DNA from: Acidobacteria bacterium CG_4_9_14_3_um_filter_49_7 | GTDB lineage: Bacteria; Acidobacteriota; Holophagae; Thermotomaculales; Thermotomaculaceae | Reading direction: 5' to 3' | Assembly: GCA_002789615.1 (NCBI GenBank) | Contig: PFTO01000199.1 | Coordinates: 1 to 9,419, forward strand | DNA: 9,419 bases | Shown: in pieces, positions 1 to 5,571 of the stretch | Layout: the number at the start of each line of letters is the position of its first letter | Position numbering within the stretch: the first letter of the stretch is position 1 | Position numbers and translations under genes: made by a program | Notes under the pieces: generated by a model | What the model was told of the DNA's origin: nothing | The model's input: only the letters and a program-made list of their open reading frames with translations | Database searches by the model: none

Positions 1-317
1 CATCCCATTCTGGGAAGCTCCAGAACAGACTGTGGAAGAATCTTTCCATATGCGACAATCACAATCACATCCGGTTTCGCACCCTGCAATTCTTTCAAAA
101 ATATCGGATTGTTCTTCACCTGTTCAGGCTGAACAATCTTTAATCCCAGTTTTTCAGAATGAACCTTCACCGGGCTTGCGTGCAAATGCTGTTTCCGACC
201 CATCGGCCGATCCGGTTGAGTCACAACCAGCGCGATTTCACTAATTTCATTCAAAGTGCTCAGCAGCGGAACCGCCACTTTCGGGGTTCCCATAAACACA
301 GTTCGGATTTTTCCCAC
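1..317 (-). CDS. fmt: Methionyl-tRNA formyltransferase, N-terminal part (cut by window edge)
   Basis: This cytoplasmic enzyme uses 10-formyl-tetrahydrofolate to formylate initiator Met-tRNA. About 105 N-terminal codons are visible. The reading frame gives VFMGTPKVAVPLL near the N-terminus, then VVTQPDRPMGR, SPVKVHSEKLG and VIVAYGKILPQSVL, which is the characteristic order of the formyltransferase Rossmann-like domain. The window stops just before the expected catalytic Asn/His segment, so catalytic residues cannot be checked. There is no ATG ahead of the MGTP motif in this frame. I chose the GTG at 317 because AGGAAG lies 8 nt upstream of it; a second in-frame GTG at 326 has an AGGAA too close to it. 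The gene follows def by 26 nt, the standard def-fmt order, and is probably cotranscribed from the promoter at 1251-1280. Identity is very secure; the exact start is less so. Confidence 0.95.
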   Translation of the reverse strand, partial: MGKIRTVFMGTPKVAVPLLSTLNEISEIALVVTQPDRPMGRKQHLHASPVKVHSEKLGLKIVQPEQVKNNPIFLKELQGAKPDVIVIVAYGKILPQSVLELPRMG

Positions 318-343
318 TTCCTTCACTTCCTGCAGACCTGCAT

Positions 344-892
344 TCAGGCCCGTTCTTCCGATCCTTCGCCGGGCCGGTGCTCCCACTGGCCATCCCGTTG
401 AAGCTTTCGAATTGTCTTCAAAACAAGGCGACGTTTCAGCGGAGACATGCGGTTGATGAATACCATCCCGTCGAGATGATCAATTTCATGGCACAATGCA
501 CGCGCCAGAAGTTCATCCCCTTCAATCTCTTTCTCGTCTCCGTCAAGGTCCGTGTATCGGACTGTAACATTCATAGGTCTTTCCACGTGCCCGAAAACAC
601 CGGGGAAACTGAGACAGCCTTCCTCTTCCTTCTGGTATCCCTCTTCTGCAATAATTTCAGGATTAATCAATATCATCAATTGGTCGGGCTCTGCCCCGGC
701 AGACAAATCCACCAGGCAGAGGCGCTTTGAAACCCCCACCTGAGGGGCGGCCAGTCCGATTCCAGGTGCCGCCTTCATGGTTTCATACATATCCGCCACC
801 AGTGTCCGGATGGACTCATCCACTTCTTTCACCGCCAGGGTCGGGGTTTCCAATACCGGGTCTCCGTACACCCGAATGTCCATCAACGCCAT
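344..892 (-). CDS. def: Peptide deformylase
   Basis: This is a metal-dependent cytoplasmic hydrolase of 182 aa that removes the formyl group from the N-terminal methionine of nascent proteins. All three family motifs are intact: GIGLAAPQ (residues 44-51), EGCLS (91-95, with metal ligand Cys93) and HEIDH (135-139, two His ligands and the catalytic Glu136). Length is normal for the family, with a short charged C-terminal tail (about 165-182) after the last helix. The ATG at 892 has GGAGG (899-903) at 6 nt spacing, which favours it over the internal Met4. It lies 21 nt downstream of the small membrane-protein gene and 26 nt upstream of fmt, so the three are probably one transcript. Nothing is missing or odd in the active site. 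Confidence 0.98.
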   Translation of the reverse strand: MALMDIRVYGDPVLETPTLAVKEVDESIRTLVADMYETMKAAPGIGLAAPQVGVSKRLCLVDLSAGAEPDQLMILINPEIIAEEGYQKEEEGCLSFPGVFGHVERPMNVTVRYTDLDGDEKEIEGDELLARALCHEIDHLDGMVFINRMSPLKRRLVLKTIRKLQRDGQWEHRPGEGSEERA

Positions 893-898
893 TTCCAG

Positions 899-903
899 CC
901 TCC
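899..903 (-). promoter_or_regulatory. Ribosome binding site of def
   Basis: GGAGG on the minus strand, 6 nt before the ATG at 892. It decides between Met1 (892) and Met4 (883) in favour of Met1. Confidence 0.75.
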
Positions 904-913
904 ATTCATCCTG

Positions 914-1231
914 TCAGTTTTCGCTGGCCTTTTCCTTCAACGATTTCACTTCATCCTTCGCAGAATCAATCTTTTTCTCTAGCTCTTTCTTCCAGTCATT
1001 TCCATTTTTCTGGATCCCTTTCGAGGCCAGGAACGCGGAAATTTTTGGATGTATCCCGTAGTCTATGAAACTCCATCGGCTAACGTCAAGATAGACCCTG
1101 TCAAATGTGCCCGGACTTTTTTTCATAAAATACACATGACTACCCTTGCGAATCGTCAGGTACTTGTACGAAACTCCAGCAAAGGCGACGATAATTACCA
1201 GCAAAATAATTGAAGCTACAATTCTTTTCAT
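914..1231 (-). CDS. Small membrane-anchored protein with charged C-terminal helix, unknown function
   Basis: I do not recognise a named family for this 105-residue protein. Residues 1-3 (MKR) are followed by one hydrophobic segment at about 4-23, either a membrane anchor or an uncleaved signal. No lipobox cysteine is visible. A middle region (about 30-73) contains a VYLDVSRWSF stretch with scattered aromatics. The C-terminus (about 78-103) is almost all Lys, Glu, Asp and Ala and probably forms a helix or short coiled coil. The positive N-terminus suggests that the C-terminal part lies outside the cytoplasm. The ATG at 1231 has a strong GGGAGG (1236-1241) and a near-consensus promoter just upstream, so this is very likely a real gene. 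It is the first gene of the transcript carrying def and fmt, though its position does not by itself imply a role in formyl-Met metabolism. Confidence 0.85.
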   Translation of the reverse strand: MKRIVASIILLVIIVAFAGVSYKYLTIRKGSHVYFMKKSPGTFDRVYLDVSRWSFIDYGIHPKISAFLASKGIQKNGNDWKKELEKKIDSAKDEVKSLKEKASEN

Positions 1232-1250
1232 TGTGCCTCCCTGTAATTGG

Positions 1251-1280
1251 ATTATACCCTAACAACGGGGGTTATTACAA
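1251..1280 (-). promoter_or_regulatory. Sigma70-type promoter for the small membrane protein-def-fmt transcript
   Basis: On the minus strand, a TTGTAA -35 (1275-1280, 4/6 match) is separated by 18 nt from a perfect TATAAT -10 (1251-1256). Transcription would start near 1244, leaving a leader of only about 12-15 nt before the ATG at 1231, just enough to include GGGAGG. A heptamer repeat (1291-1319) lies 10 nt upstream of the -35 box. The promoter is predicted from sequence only. Confidence 0.65.
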
Positions 1281-1290
1281 ACATTGGGAA

Positions 1291-1319
1291 GTGTTCTGTG
1301 TTCTGTGTTCTGTGTTCTG
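1291..1319 (+). repeat. Heptanucleotide tandem repeat, four TGTTCTG units
   Basis: Four perfect, adjacent copies of the 7-mer TGTTCTG (1292-1298, 1299-1305, 1306-1312, 1313-1319), preceded by a G that continues the period. The repeat lies in the only sizeable gap between the PAP2 gene and the small membrane-protein gene, immediately upstream of the predicted -35 box. Short perfect tandem heptamers of this kind are prone to copy-number change by slippage; any regulatory effect is inference. Confidence 0.95.
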
Positions 1320-1378
1320 ACCGGAAAAGAAGGGCATTGGCAGATTCCTATCTTGTCCCCTATCTTCCACGCACTCTA

Positions 1379-2224
1379 TCAGGTGAGAATATCTCCGGTT
1401 TGTTTTTCCAACCGGTCAATGAGAGCAAGGATAACAAAAGTCGTTGCAATACCGGCAAATACGTCCACTACATAGTGATAGCGAAGGTAAACTGTGGCAA
1501 TTGAGAGAAGAATAACATCCGGCAGAAAAAAATATCGAAACATTCGGGGGCGATATCTCGCCGCAACCAGTGTCACCGTCAACGCTACTGCCACATGGGA
1601 AGAAGGAAAGGATCCGCCGCCGATTTCCCCATGTTTGTAGATAAACGCCATGATGTCATGGAAAATATATCCCGGCGGGGGCGCAACACCCATGGTGTCG
1701 GGGCCGATGACAGGGAGCAGTGCAAAGAACACGTAACAGACGTAAAATACAGCAGAAACCCGCAACAGGAAGCCGGGAAACAACCGCCGCCTCCCACAAT
1801 ATAGCGAAAAGCCCAGGAGAGGGATGAGAAGGTAGTAACTGAAATAGAAAATATACATGAACTCGGCTACGGGTTTTGCGGAAATCCTCCGCGCCATCTC
1901 CACAGACGGCTGCATTCCAAACAACATGCGGTCAAGGTGCTGGAAAAAGGGATCCAGATTGTGGGGAATCATGAAGTGGTTGAGGGAACAGACTGACTCA
2001 TAGAAAAAGGTGTAGGTGATGGGTTGGTACCAATACCGGAAAAAGTGAAGTACCTCACTGTCGAAAGCATCATCCAGACGAATAATTGCAAAGGCGGTCA
2101 CCATGATAACCCCGGTTGTAAGCGCTATGGAATAACGCCCGGCAAAGGCACTGTAAACCGTCAGAAATGAAGTGAAGACCCAGAAAAGACGGTCTGCTAA
2201 AGCCAGTTGTTTTTTCGGTACCAT
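1379..2224 (-). CDS. PAP2-superfamily membrane enzyme, Aur1/inositol-phosphorylceramide-synthase type; candidate sphingolipid headgroup transferase
   Basis: This is a polytopic membrane protein of 281 aa with several hydrophobic segments (about 12-30, 34-49, 122-142, 153-172, 224-236, 242-260). The PAP2 C2 motif is SFPSSHV (195-201, His200). The C3 motif is a YHYVVD stretch (239-244) with the expected His240-xxx-Asp244 charge-relay pair. The C1 motif KxxxxxxRP is not evident and the C3 Ser-Arg is absent, a pattern typical of the Aur1/IPC-synthase branch rather than plain lipid phosphatases. Known members transfer a phospho-headgroup from a phospholipid to ceramide; a phosphatase role remains possible. 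The start (ATG at 2224) overlaps the end of the preceding SDR gene by 28 nt, with GGAG about 11 nt upstream, so translation is coupled. As the last gene after a Spt, acyltransferase and reductase set, a headgroup-adding step is the natural inference. The substrate headgroup cannot be read from sequence. Confidence 0.85.
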   Translation of the reverse strand: MVPKKQLALADRLFWVFTSFLTVYSAFAGRYSIALTTGVIMVTAFAIIRLDDAFDSEVLHFFRYWYQPITYTFFYESVCSLNHFMIPHNLDPFFQHLDRMLFGMQPSVEMARRISAKPVAEFMYIFYFSYYLLIPLLGFSLYCGRRRLFPGFLLRVSAVFYVCYVFFALLPVIGPDTMGVAPPPGYIFHDIMAFIYKHGEIGGGSFPSSHVAVALTVTLVAARYRPRMFRYFFLPDVILLSIATVYLRYHYVVDVFAGIATTFVILALIDRLEKQTGDILT

Positions 2225-3159
2225 TGGATTGTCTGCTCCAGCGCCTGCGGAAATGGCGTAGCAGGAAAAATCCCTGACTCATTCATACTGGACACATCAC
2301 ATGTCCAGAATGGTGCCACAATTTCCCGGCATTTTTCCAGGTTTAAAAGTGCGGGTTTCCGCGTAAAGAACGAAAGGGTTTCCTGAATCACGGCTATCGG
2401 ATAAATGACGAATTGTGGGATACGGATTGTGCGGACCTTCTTACCAAGTGCCTCCGCCACTGCAACCCGAAACAACGACCAGGAGAAAAACTCTGAATAT
2501 CCTGCAAAAAAGGCCGTCCTCTCCCCGCGAAAAGCGTCCGCCAGTCCCACTGTCGCGCGACAGAGATCCGGGCCATACACAAGGGAAAACCAGCGCTCCG
2601 AATATCCGGGAAAGAGTGAAAATCCCCTGTTTGCCATCTGGATAAACGTGAAAATGTCTCTTTCTCCCTCTCCAAACACCGCCGGCGGCCGGACAATGGT
2701 GCTGGAAAGCTCTGATGCCAATACGTGTTTTTCTCCCGCCAGCTTACTCTCTCCGTAGCTGCTCACCGGATGCGGCGAGCTTTCTTCCGTGACCGGTTCA
2801 GCCAGGGACGGAGACGGTCCGATTGCTGCAAGGGAGGACATGTACACCAGATGGGCGTCCGGCGCGTCTCGCTCAACAGCCGCCACAATGTTGGCTGTTC
2901 CGATTTCATTTACATCAAAATAGTCTTTTCGTTTTCTTGCCCTGGTAAGCCCAGCCAGGTGGAATACAGTATCCACATCCGGGGGAATGGCCAGGGATTC
3001 AATCCTGGTAACGTCACCTTCCAACAGGTCCATCGGCAAATTTTTCAGTCGTGATTCGTTCCGAACCAGTGCCGTCACATGTATTCCGCTATCCAAGAGC
3101 AATTTCGCGAGATGATGCCCGATAAACCCTGTTGCTCCTGTCAGAAAAACATGTTTCAT
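2197..3159 (-). CDS. NAD(P)-dependent epimerase/dehydratase-type SDR; candidate 3-ketosphinganine/keto-ceramide reductase (CerR-like)
   Basis: This is a 320-residue extended short-chain dehydrogenase. The N-terminal Rossmann fold has TGATGFIG (7-14), the FHLAG segment (66-70), a YMSS strand (106-109) carrying the active-site Ser, and the catalytic pair Tyr135/Lys139 in YGESK. RPPAVFGEGERD (157-168) is the usual epimerase-family continuation. An Arg at the end of the second strand (Arg33) suggests NADP(H) preference. A partly hydrophobic C-terminal segment (about 249-265) could touch the membrane. The start overlaps the stop of the preceding acyltransferase gene by 4 nt (ATGA), and the 3' end overlaps the PAP2 gene. 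In Caulobacter an SDR of this broad family (CerR) reduces the keto group during ceramide synthesis, and the operon position matches that role. Family assignment is secure; the substrate is inferred from context, since relatives act on sugars or steroids. Confidence 0.9.
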   Translation of the reverse strand: MKHVFLTGATGFIGHHLAKLLLDSGIHVTALVRNESRLKNLPMDLLEGDVTRIESLAIPPDVDTVFHLAGLTRARKRKDYFDVNEIGTANIVAAVERDAPDAHLVYMSSLAAIGPSPSLAEPVTEESSPHPVSSYGESKLAGEKHVLASELSSTIVRPPAVFGEGERDIFTFIQMANRGFSLFPGYSERWFSLVYGPDLCRATVGLADAFRGERTAFFAGYSEFFSWSLFRVAVAEALGKKVRTIRIPQFVIYPIAVIQETLSFFTRKPALLNLEKCREIVAPFWTCDVSSMNESGIFPATPFPQALEQTIQWYRKNNWL

Positions 3160-4265
3160 AAAGGTTTCTCATAGAACCGGTACGTTTTGTAGCGATAGCC
3201 TCCCACTTTTTCCGCGATGTGATTCATCACCAGGTTGTCTTCCAGTATCCATGACATTTCTCCGCCGATGACACCCTTCCTGAAAGCCTCCTGGATGGTC
3301 CTGAAATACAATAAGAGGTCAATCCCCTGACGGCGGTATTCCGGCAACACTCCCATTGTGATGACCCGAACCGTATCAATATGCTTCAGTCCAAAGAGGA
3401 GACGGAAAATGCCGGTGGGAAACAGCCTTCCCTTCATCTTTATGAGGATTCGGTTCAAATCCGGGAGCGTCAACGAAAACCCCACCGCTTTTCCCTCTTT
3501 TTCCGCAAAAAACAGATAGTCTTCGTCGAGAATCATTTTCAGGTCTTTGGCTGTATGGGTAAATTCCGCTTCCGTCATGGGAATGAATCCCCAGTTCTTT
3601 TCCCAGGCCTTGTTATAGATCTGAAACGCATCAGCAATTTCCCGCTCCAGGTGCTTTAATGATGCTTTTCGGACGGTGACACCAGCTCTTTTCAGTATCA
3701 TATCTGCCTGACGGGTGAGTTTCTCCATTGGCAGCTTTTTCATATCCCCATAGTACGCATATAGATCCATCACCTTTTCAAGACCGAAGGAAGATATCAG
3801 TTCTTCGTAGTACGCAGGATTCCAGGTCATCATGACGACCGGAGGCTGGTCAACGCCTTCCACCAGCAGACCGCATTCATCATTAGTGGAAAAATTTGCA
3901 GGGCCACGCATGGCATCCATGCCCTGCTCTTTCAGCCAGTTCTCAGCAGTTGTCAAAAGCGCATGTGCCACTTCCCGGTTATCTACGCAATCGAAAAATC
4001 CGAAGAAACCGATGTTATCTCCATGGAATTCATTGTGGGCATGGTTAATGATTGCGGCCACTCTCCCCATGAGTTTTCGTCCGTCCTCACAAAGGAAATA
4101 GGCCACCTTTGCATGTTCAAAAAACGGATTTTTCTTCGGGTTGAAAAAATCCCGCCGCTCCATCAACAGGTGAGGTACAAAATTCGGATTTTCACTGTGC
4201 AGCTTCATCGGCAGACGAATGAATCGTTCCATATCCGCTTTGGATGCAACCGGCCGGACCTTCAT
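3156..4265 (-). CDS. GNAT-fold N-acyltransferase-like protein; candidate bacterial ceramide synthase (bCerS role)
   Basis: This is a 369-residue soluble protein that resembles the conserved, poorly characterised two-part GNAT-like family (YghO-type by recollection). The N-terminal half contains a conserved block from GPANFSTNDECG (121-132) to the MTWNPAYY segment (146-153). The C-terminal half carries a GNAT acetyl-CoA-motif-like segment, MGVLPEYRRQGI (304-315), followed by helix and strand typical of the fold. No membrane segment is evident. It sits directly between the Spt-like and SDR genes. Its ATG shares one base with the Spt stop (TGATG), with GGAG close upstream, and its stop overlaps the SDR start by 4 nt. 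Bacterial ceramide synthase in Caulobacter is also an acyl-CoA N-acyltransferase-type protein unrelated to eukaryotic ceramide synthases. By context this enzyme would put the fatty acyl group on the amine of 3-ketosphinganine or sphinganine. The fold call is fairly safe; the reaction is inference. Confidence 0.88.
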   Translation of the reverse strand: MKVRPVASKADMERFIRLPMKLHSENPNFVPHLLMERRDFFNPKKNPFFEHAKVAYFLCEDGRKLMGRVAAIINHAHNEFHGDNIGFFGFFDCVDNREVAHALLTTAENWLKEQGMDAMRGPANFSTNDECGLLVEGVDQPPVVMMTWNPAYYEELISSFGLEKVMDLYAYYGDMKKLPMEKLTRQADMILKRAGVTVRKASLKHLEREIADAFQIYNKAWEKNWGFIPMTEAEFTHTAKDLKMILDEDYLFFAEKEGKAVGFSLTLPDLNRILIKMKGRLFPTGIFRLLFGLKHIDTVRVITMGVLPEYRRQGIDLLLYFRTIQEAFRKGVIGGEMSWILEDNLVMNHIAEKVGGYRYKTYRFYEKPL

Positions 4266-5452
4266 CAGATCAACTCCATCTGTTTGCCCAGGCGCTCAAA
4301 AATCTCCAGCGCCCGATCAATCTGTTCATCAGTGTGGGTTGCCATCAGGCTGACCCGAATCAACGACTGATCGGAACGGACCGCGGGAGGCACAACCGGA
4401 TTCACAAACACTCCATTATCATTCAATAACTTACAATATTCAAACGTCTTCATGTAATCGCCAATTTCCACCGGGAGTATTGGAGTTTCACTGGCACCTG
4501 TATGGAATCCCATCGCCTTCAAACCCGTTTCCATTCTCTCTGTATTATGCCAGAGTCGGGAAAACCGTTCCGGTTCCTCTTCCATGATATCCAGCACCGC
4601 CATCACAGCGCCCACCATGGCGGGTGGTGGACTGGCACTGAACATCAAAGCCCTGGCATTGTGTCTGAGGTAGTGAATCATTTCTTTGTCCGAAGCCACA
4701 AAACCGCCGATGGCGGCCAGGGATTTGCTGAAAGTTCCCATAATTAACTGGACTTTGTCGGTTAGCCCGAAGTGGGCAGTGGCGCCTTCTCCGTGTTTGC
4801 CCAGAACGCCAATGGAATGGGCCTCATCCACCATCAAGAGTGCGCCATGTGCCTCCGCGATTTCCACCAGCCGGGGAATGTCGGCAATATCGCCATCCAT
4901 TGAAAACACGCCATCAACGGCAATCAGCTTTCCCGAATCTGCAGGAAGCAACTGGATCTTTCTTTCCAGATCAGCCATATCATTGTGACCAAACTTTACC
5001 CGCCGTCCAAACGCCAGTCTGGCTCCTTCAATGATGGAGGCGTGATCCAACTGATCCGTGATAATGTAGTCGTGGGATCCGACCAGTGCACTGATCACAC
5101 CCTGGTTCACCATATATCCGGTGGAAAACAAGAGTGCGGACTCCTTTCCCACCAATGCCGCCAGTCGTTCCTCCAGTTCCTCGTGAATCGCCAGGGTTCC
5201 GTTCAAAAAACGTGATCCGGCGCATCCGGTTCCAAACTTCATCACCGCGTCTGCTGCTGCCTGCTTCACTCTGGGATGATTCGTCAGTCCAAGATAGGAG
5301 TTGGAACCCAGCATCAACATCTTCTTTCCTTCAATAACAACTTCAGTGTCCTGCTCAGAAGAAATGGGCCGGAAATAGGGATAAAGCCCAAGATTCATCA
5401 GCTGTTTTGCCTCTTGAAACCCCCGGACCCTTTTCAAAATCGGACTTGTCAT
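4265..5452 (-). CDS. spt: PLP-dependent alpha-oxoamine synthase, probable serine palmitoyltransferase
   Basis: This fold-type I PLP enzyme would condense L-serine with a long acyl thioester to 3-ketosphinganine, the committed step of sphingolipid synthesis. Numbered from the ATG at 5452 (395 aa), it shows NSYLGL (51-56), GSRFLNG (79-85), the PLP-stacking His137 in LDHASI, DEAHSIGVLG (209-218; Asp209 and His212 contact PLP) and the Schiff-base Lys243 in GTFSKS. The GTFSKS and RFLNG forms are what serine palmitoyltransferases usually carry; 8-amino-7-oxononanoate synthases more often have GTFGKA, and 2-amino-3-ketobutyrate CoA ligases GTLGKA. A GTG at 5458 would add two residues. I chose the ATG because GGGGTGATC (5453-5461), complementary to the 16S tail, sits exactly before it. 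It is the first gene of a four-gene overlapping operon with its own predicted promoter. The AONS/KBL family is certain; serine specificity is strongly suggested by motifs plus neighbours. Confidence 0.9.
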   Translation of the reverse strand: MTSPILKRVRGFQEAKQLMNLGLYPYFRPISSEQDTEVVIEGKKMLMLGSNSYLGLTNHPRVKQAAADAVMKFGTGCAGSRFLNGTLAIHEELEERLAALVGKESALLFSTGYMVNQGVISALVGSHDYIITDQLDHASIIEGARLAFGRRVKFGHNDMADLERKIQLLPADSGKLIAVDGVFSMDGDIADIPRLVEIAEAHGALLMVDEAHSIGVLGKHGEGATAHFGLTDKVQLIMGTFSKSLAAIGGFVASDKEMIHYLRHNARALMFSASPPPAMVGAVMAVLDIMEEEPERFSRLWHNTERMETGLKAMGFHTGASETPILPVEIGDYMKTFEYCKLLNDNGVFVNPVVPPAVRSDQSLIRVSLMATHTDEQIDRALEIFERLGKQMELI

Positions 5453-5461
5453 GATCACCCC
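5453..5461 (-). promoter_or_regulatory. Extended Shine-Dalgarno sequence of the spt-like gene
   Basis: GGGGTGATC on the minus strand directly abuts the ATG at 5452. It matches 8 of 9 positions of the GAGGTGATC segment complementary to the 16S rRNA 3' end, placing the G-rich core 5 nt from the ATG. The in-frame GTG at 5458 is part of this site, which argues against its use as the start. Confidence 0.65.
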
Positions 5462-5498
5462 ACTGTTTGAATTGTAAAAGAATTTTCCTGATGAAATA

Positions 5499-5527
5499 AG
5501 AATACCTTACCCCATCTGATTTCTCAA
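5499..5527 (-). promoter_or_regulatory. Predicted sigma70-type promoter of the ceramide-type operon
   Basis: On the minus strand, TTGAGA (5522-5527, 5/6 to the -35 consensus) is separated by exactly 17 nt from TATTCT (5499-5504, 4/6 to the -10). Transcription would start near 5492, giving a leader of about 40 nt. A second possible -10, TACAAT (5471-5476), has only a poor -35 at the right distance. The promoter lies in the gap between the FHA gene and the operon, consistent with independent transcription of the operon. No convincing rho-independent terminator is seen after the FHA gene. Confidence 0.5.
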
Positions 5528-5571
5528 GAATTTTTCCATCCCGGGAGTCACCGTTTCACCGGCTGGGGAAT

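Noticed and set aside
343..346. TGA-ATG junction at the end of def as a start for the next gene
   Set aside because: The ATG at 343 opens a frame that hits a stop within a few codons and is not in the fmt frame.
1291..1319. CRISPR array or direct-repeat operator
   Set aside because: The units are 7 nt, adjacent and without spacers, so this is a microsatellite.
1320..1378. Terminator after the PAP2 gene
   Set aside because: No inverted repeat with a T tract could be found; only a short direct repeat (AGATAGG) is seen, so termination here is undecided.
2394..2696. Second minus-strand frame of 100 codons inside the SDR gene
   Set aside because: It overlaps a clear SDR with intact motifs and its translation shows no fold-like pattern; a shadow frame.
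4265..5452. Possible kbl (2-amino-3-ketobutyrate CoA ligase) or bioF (AONS) identity
   Set aside because: The PLP-lysine context GTFSKS and the GSRFLNG segment fit serine palmitoyltransferase better. No biotin genes are nearby, and the SDR gene downstream does not look like an SDR-type threonine dehydrogenase.
5535..5571. Rho-independent terminator after the FHA gene
   Set aside because: Only short direct repeats (GGTGA) and a 3-bp inverted pair are present; there is no stable GC stem followed by a T run.
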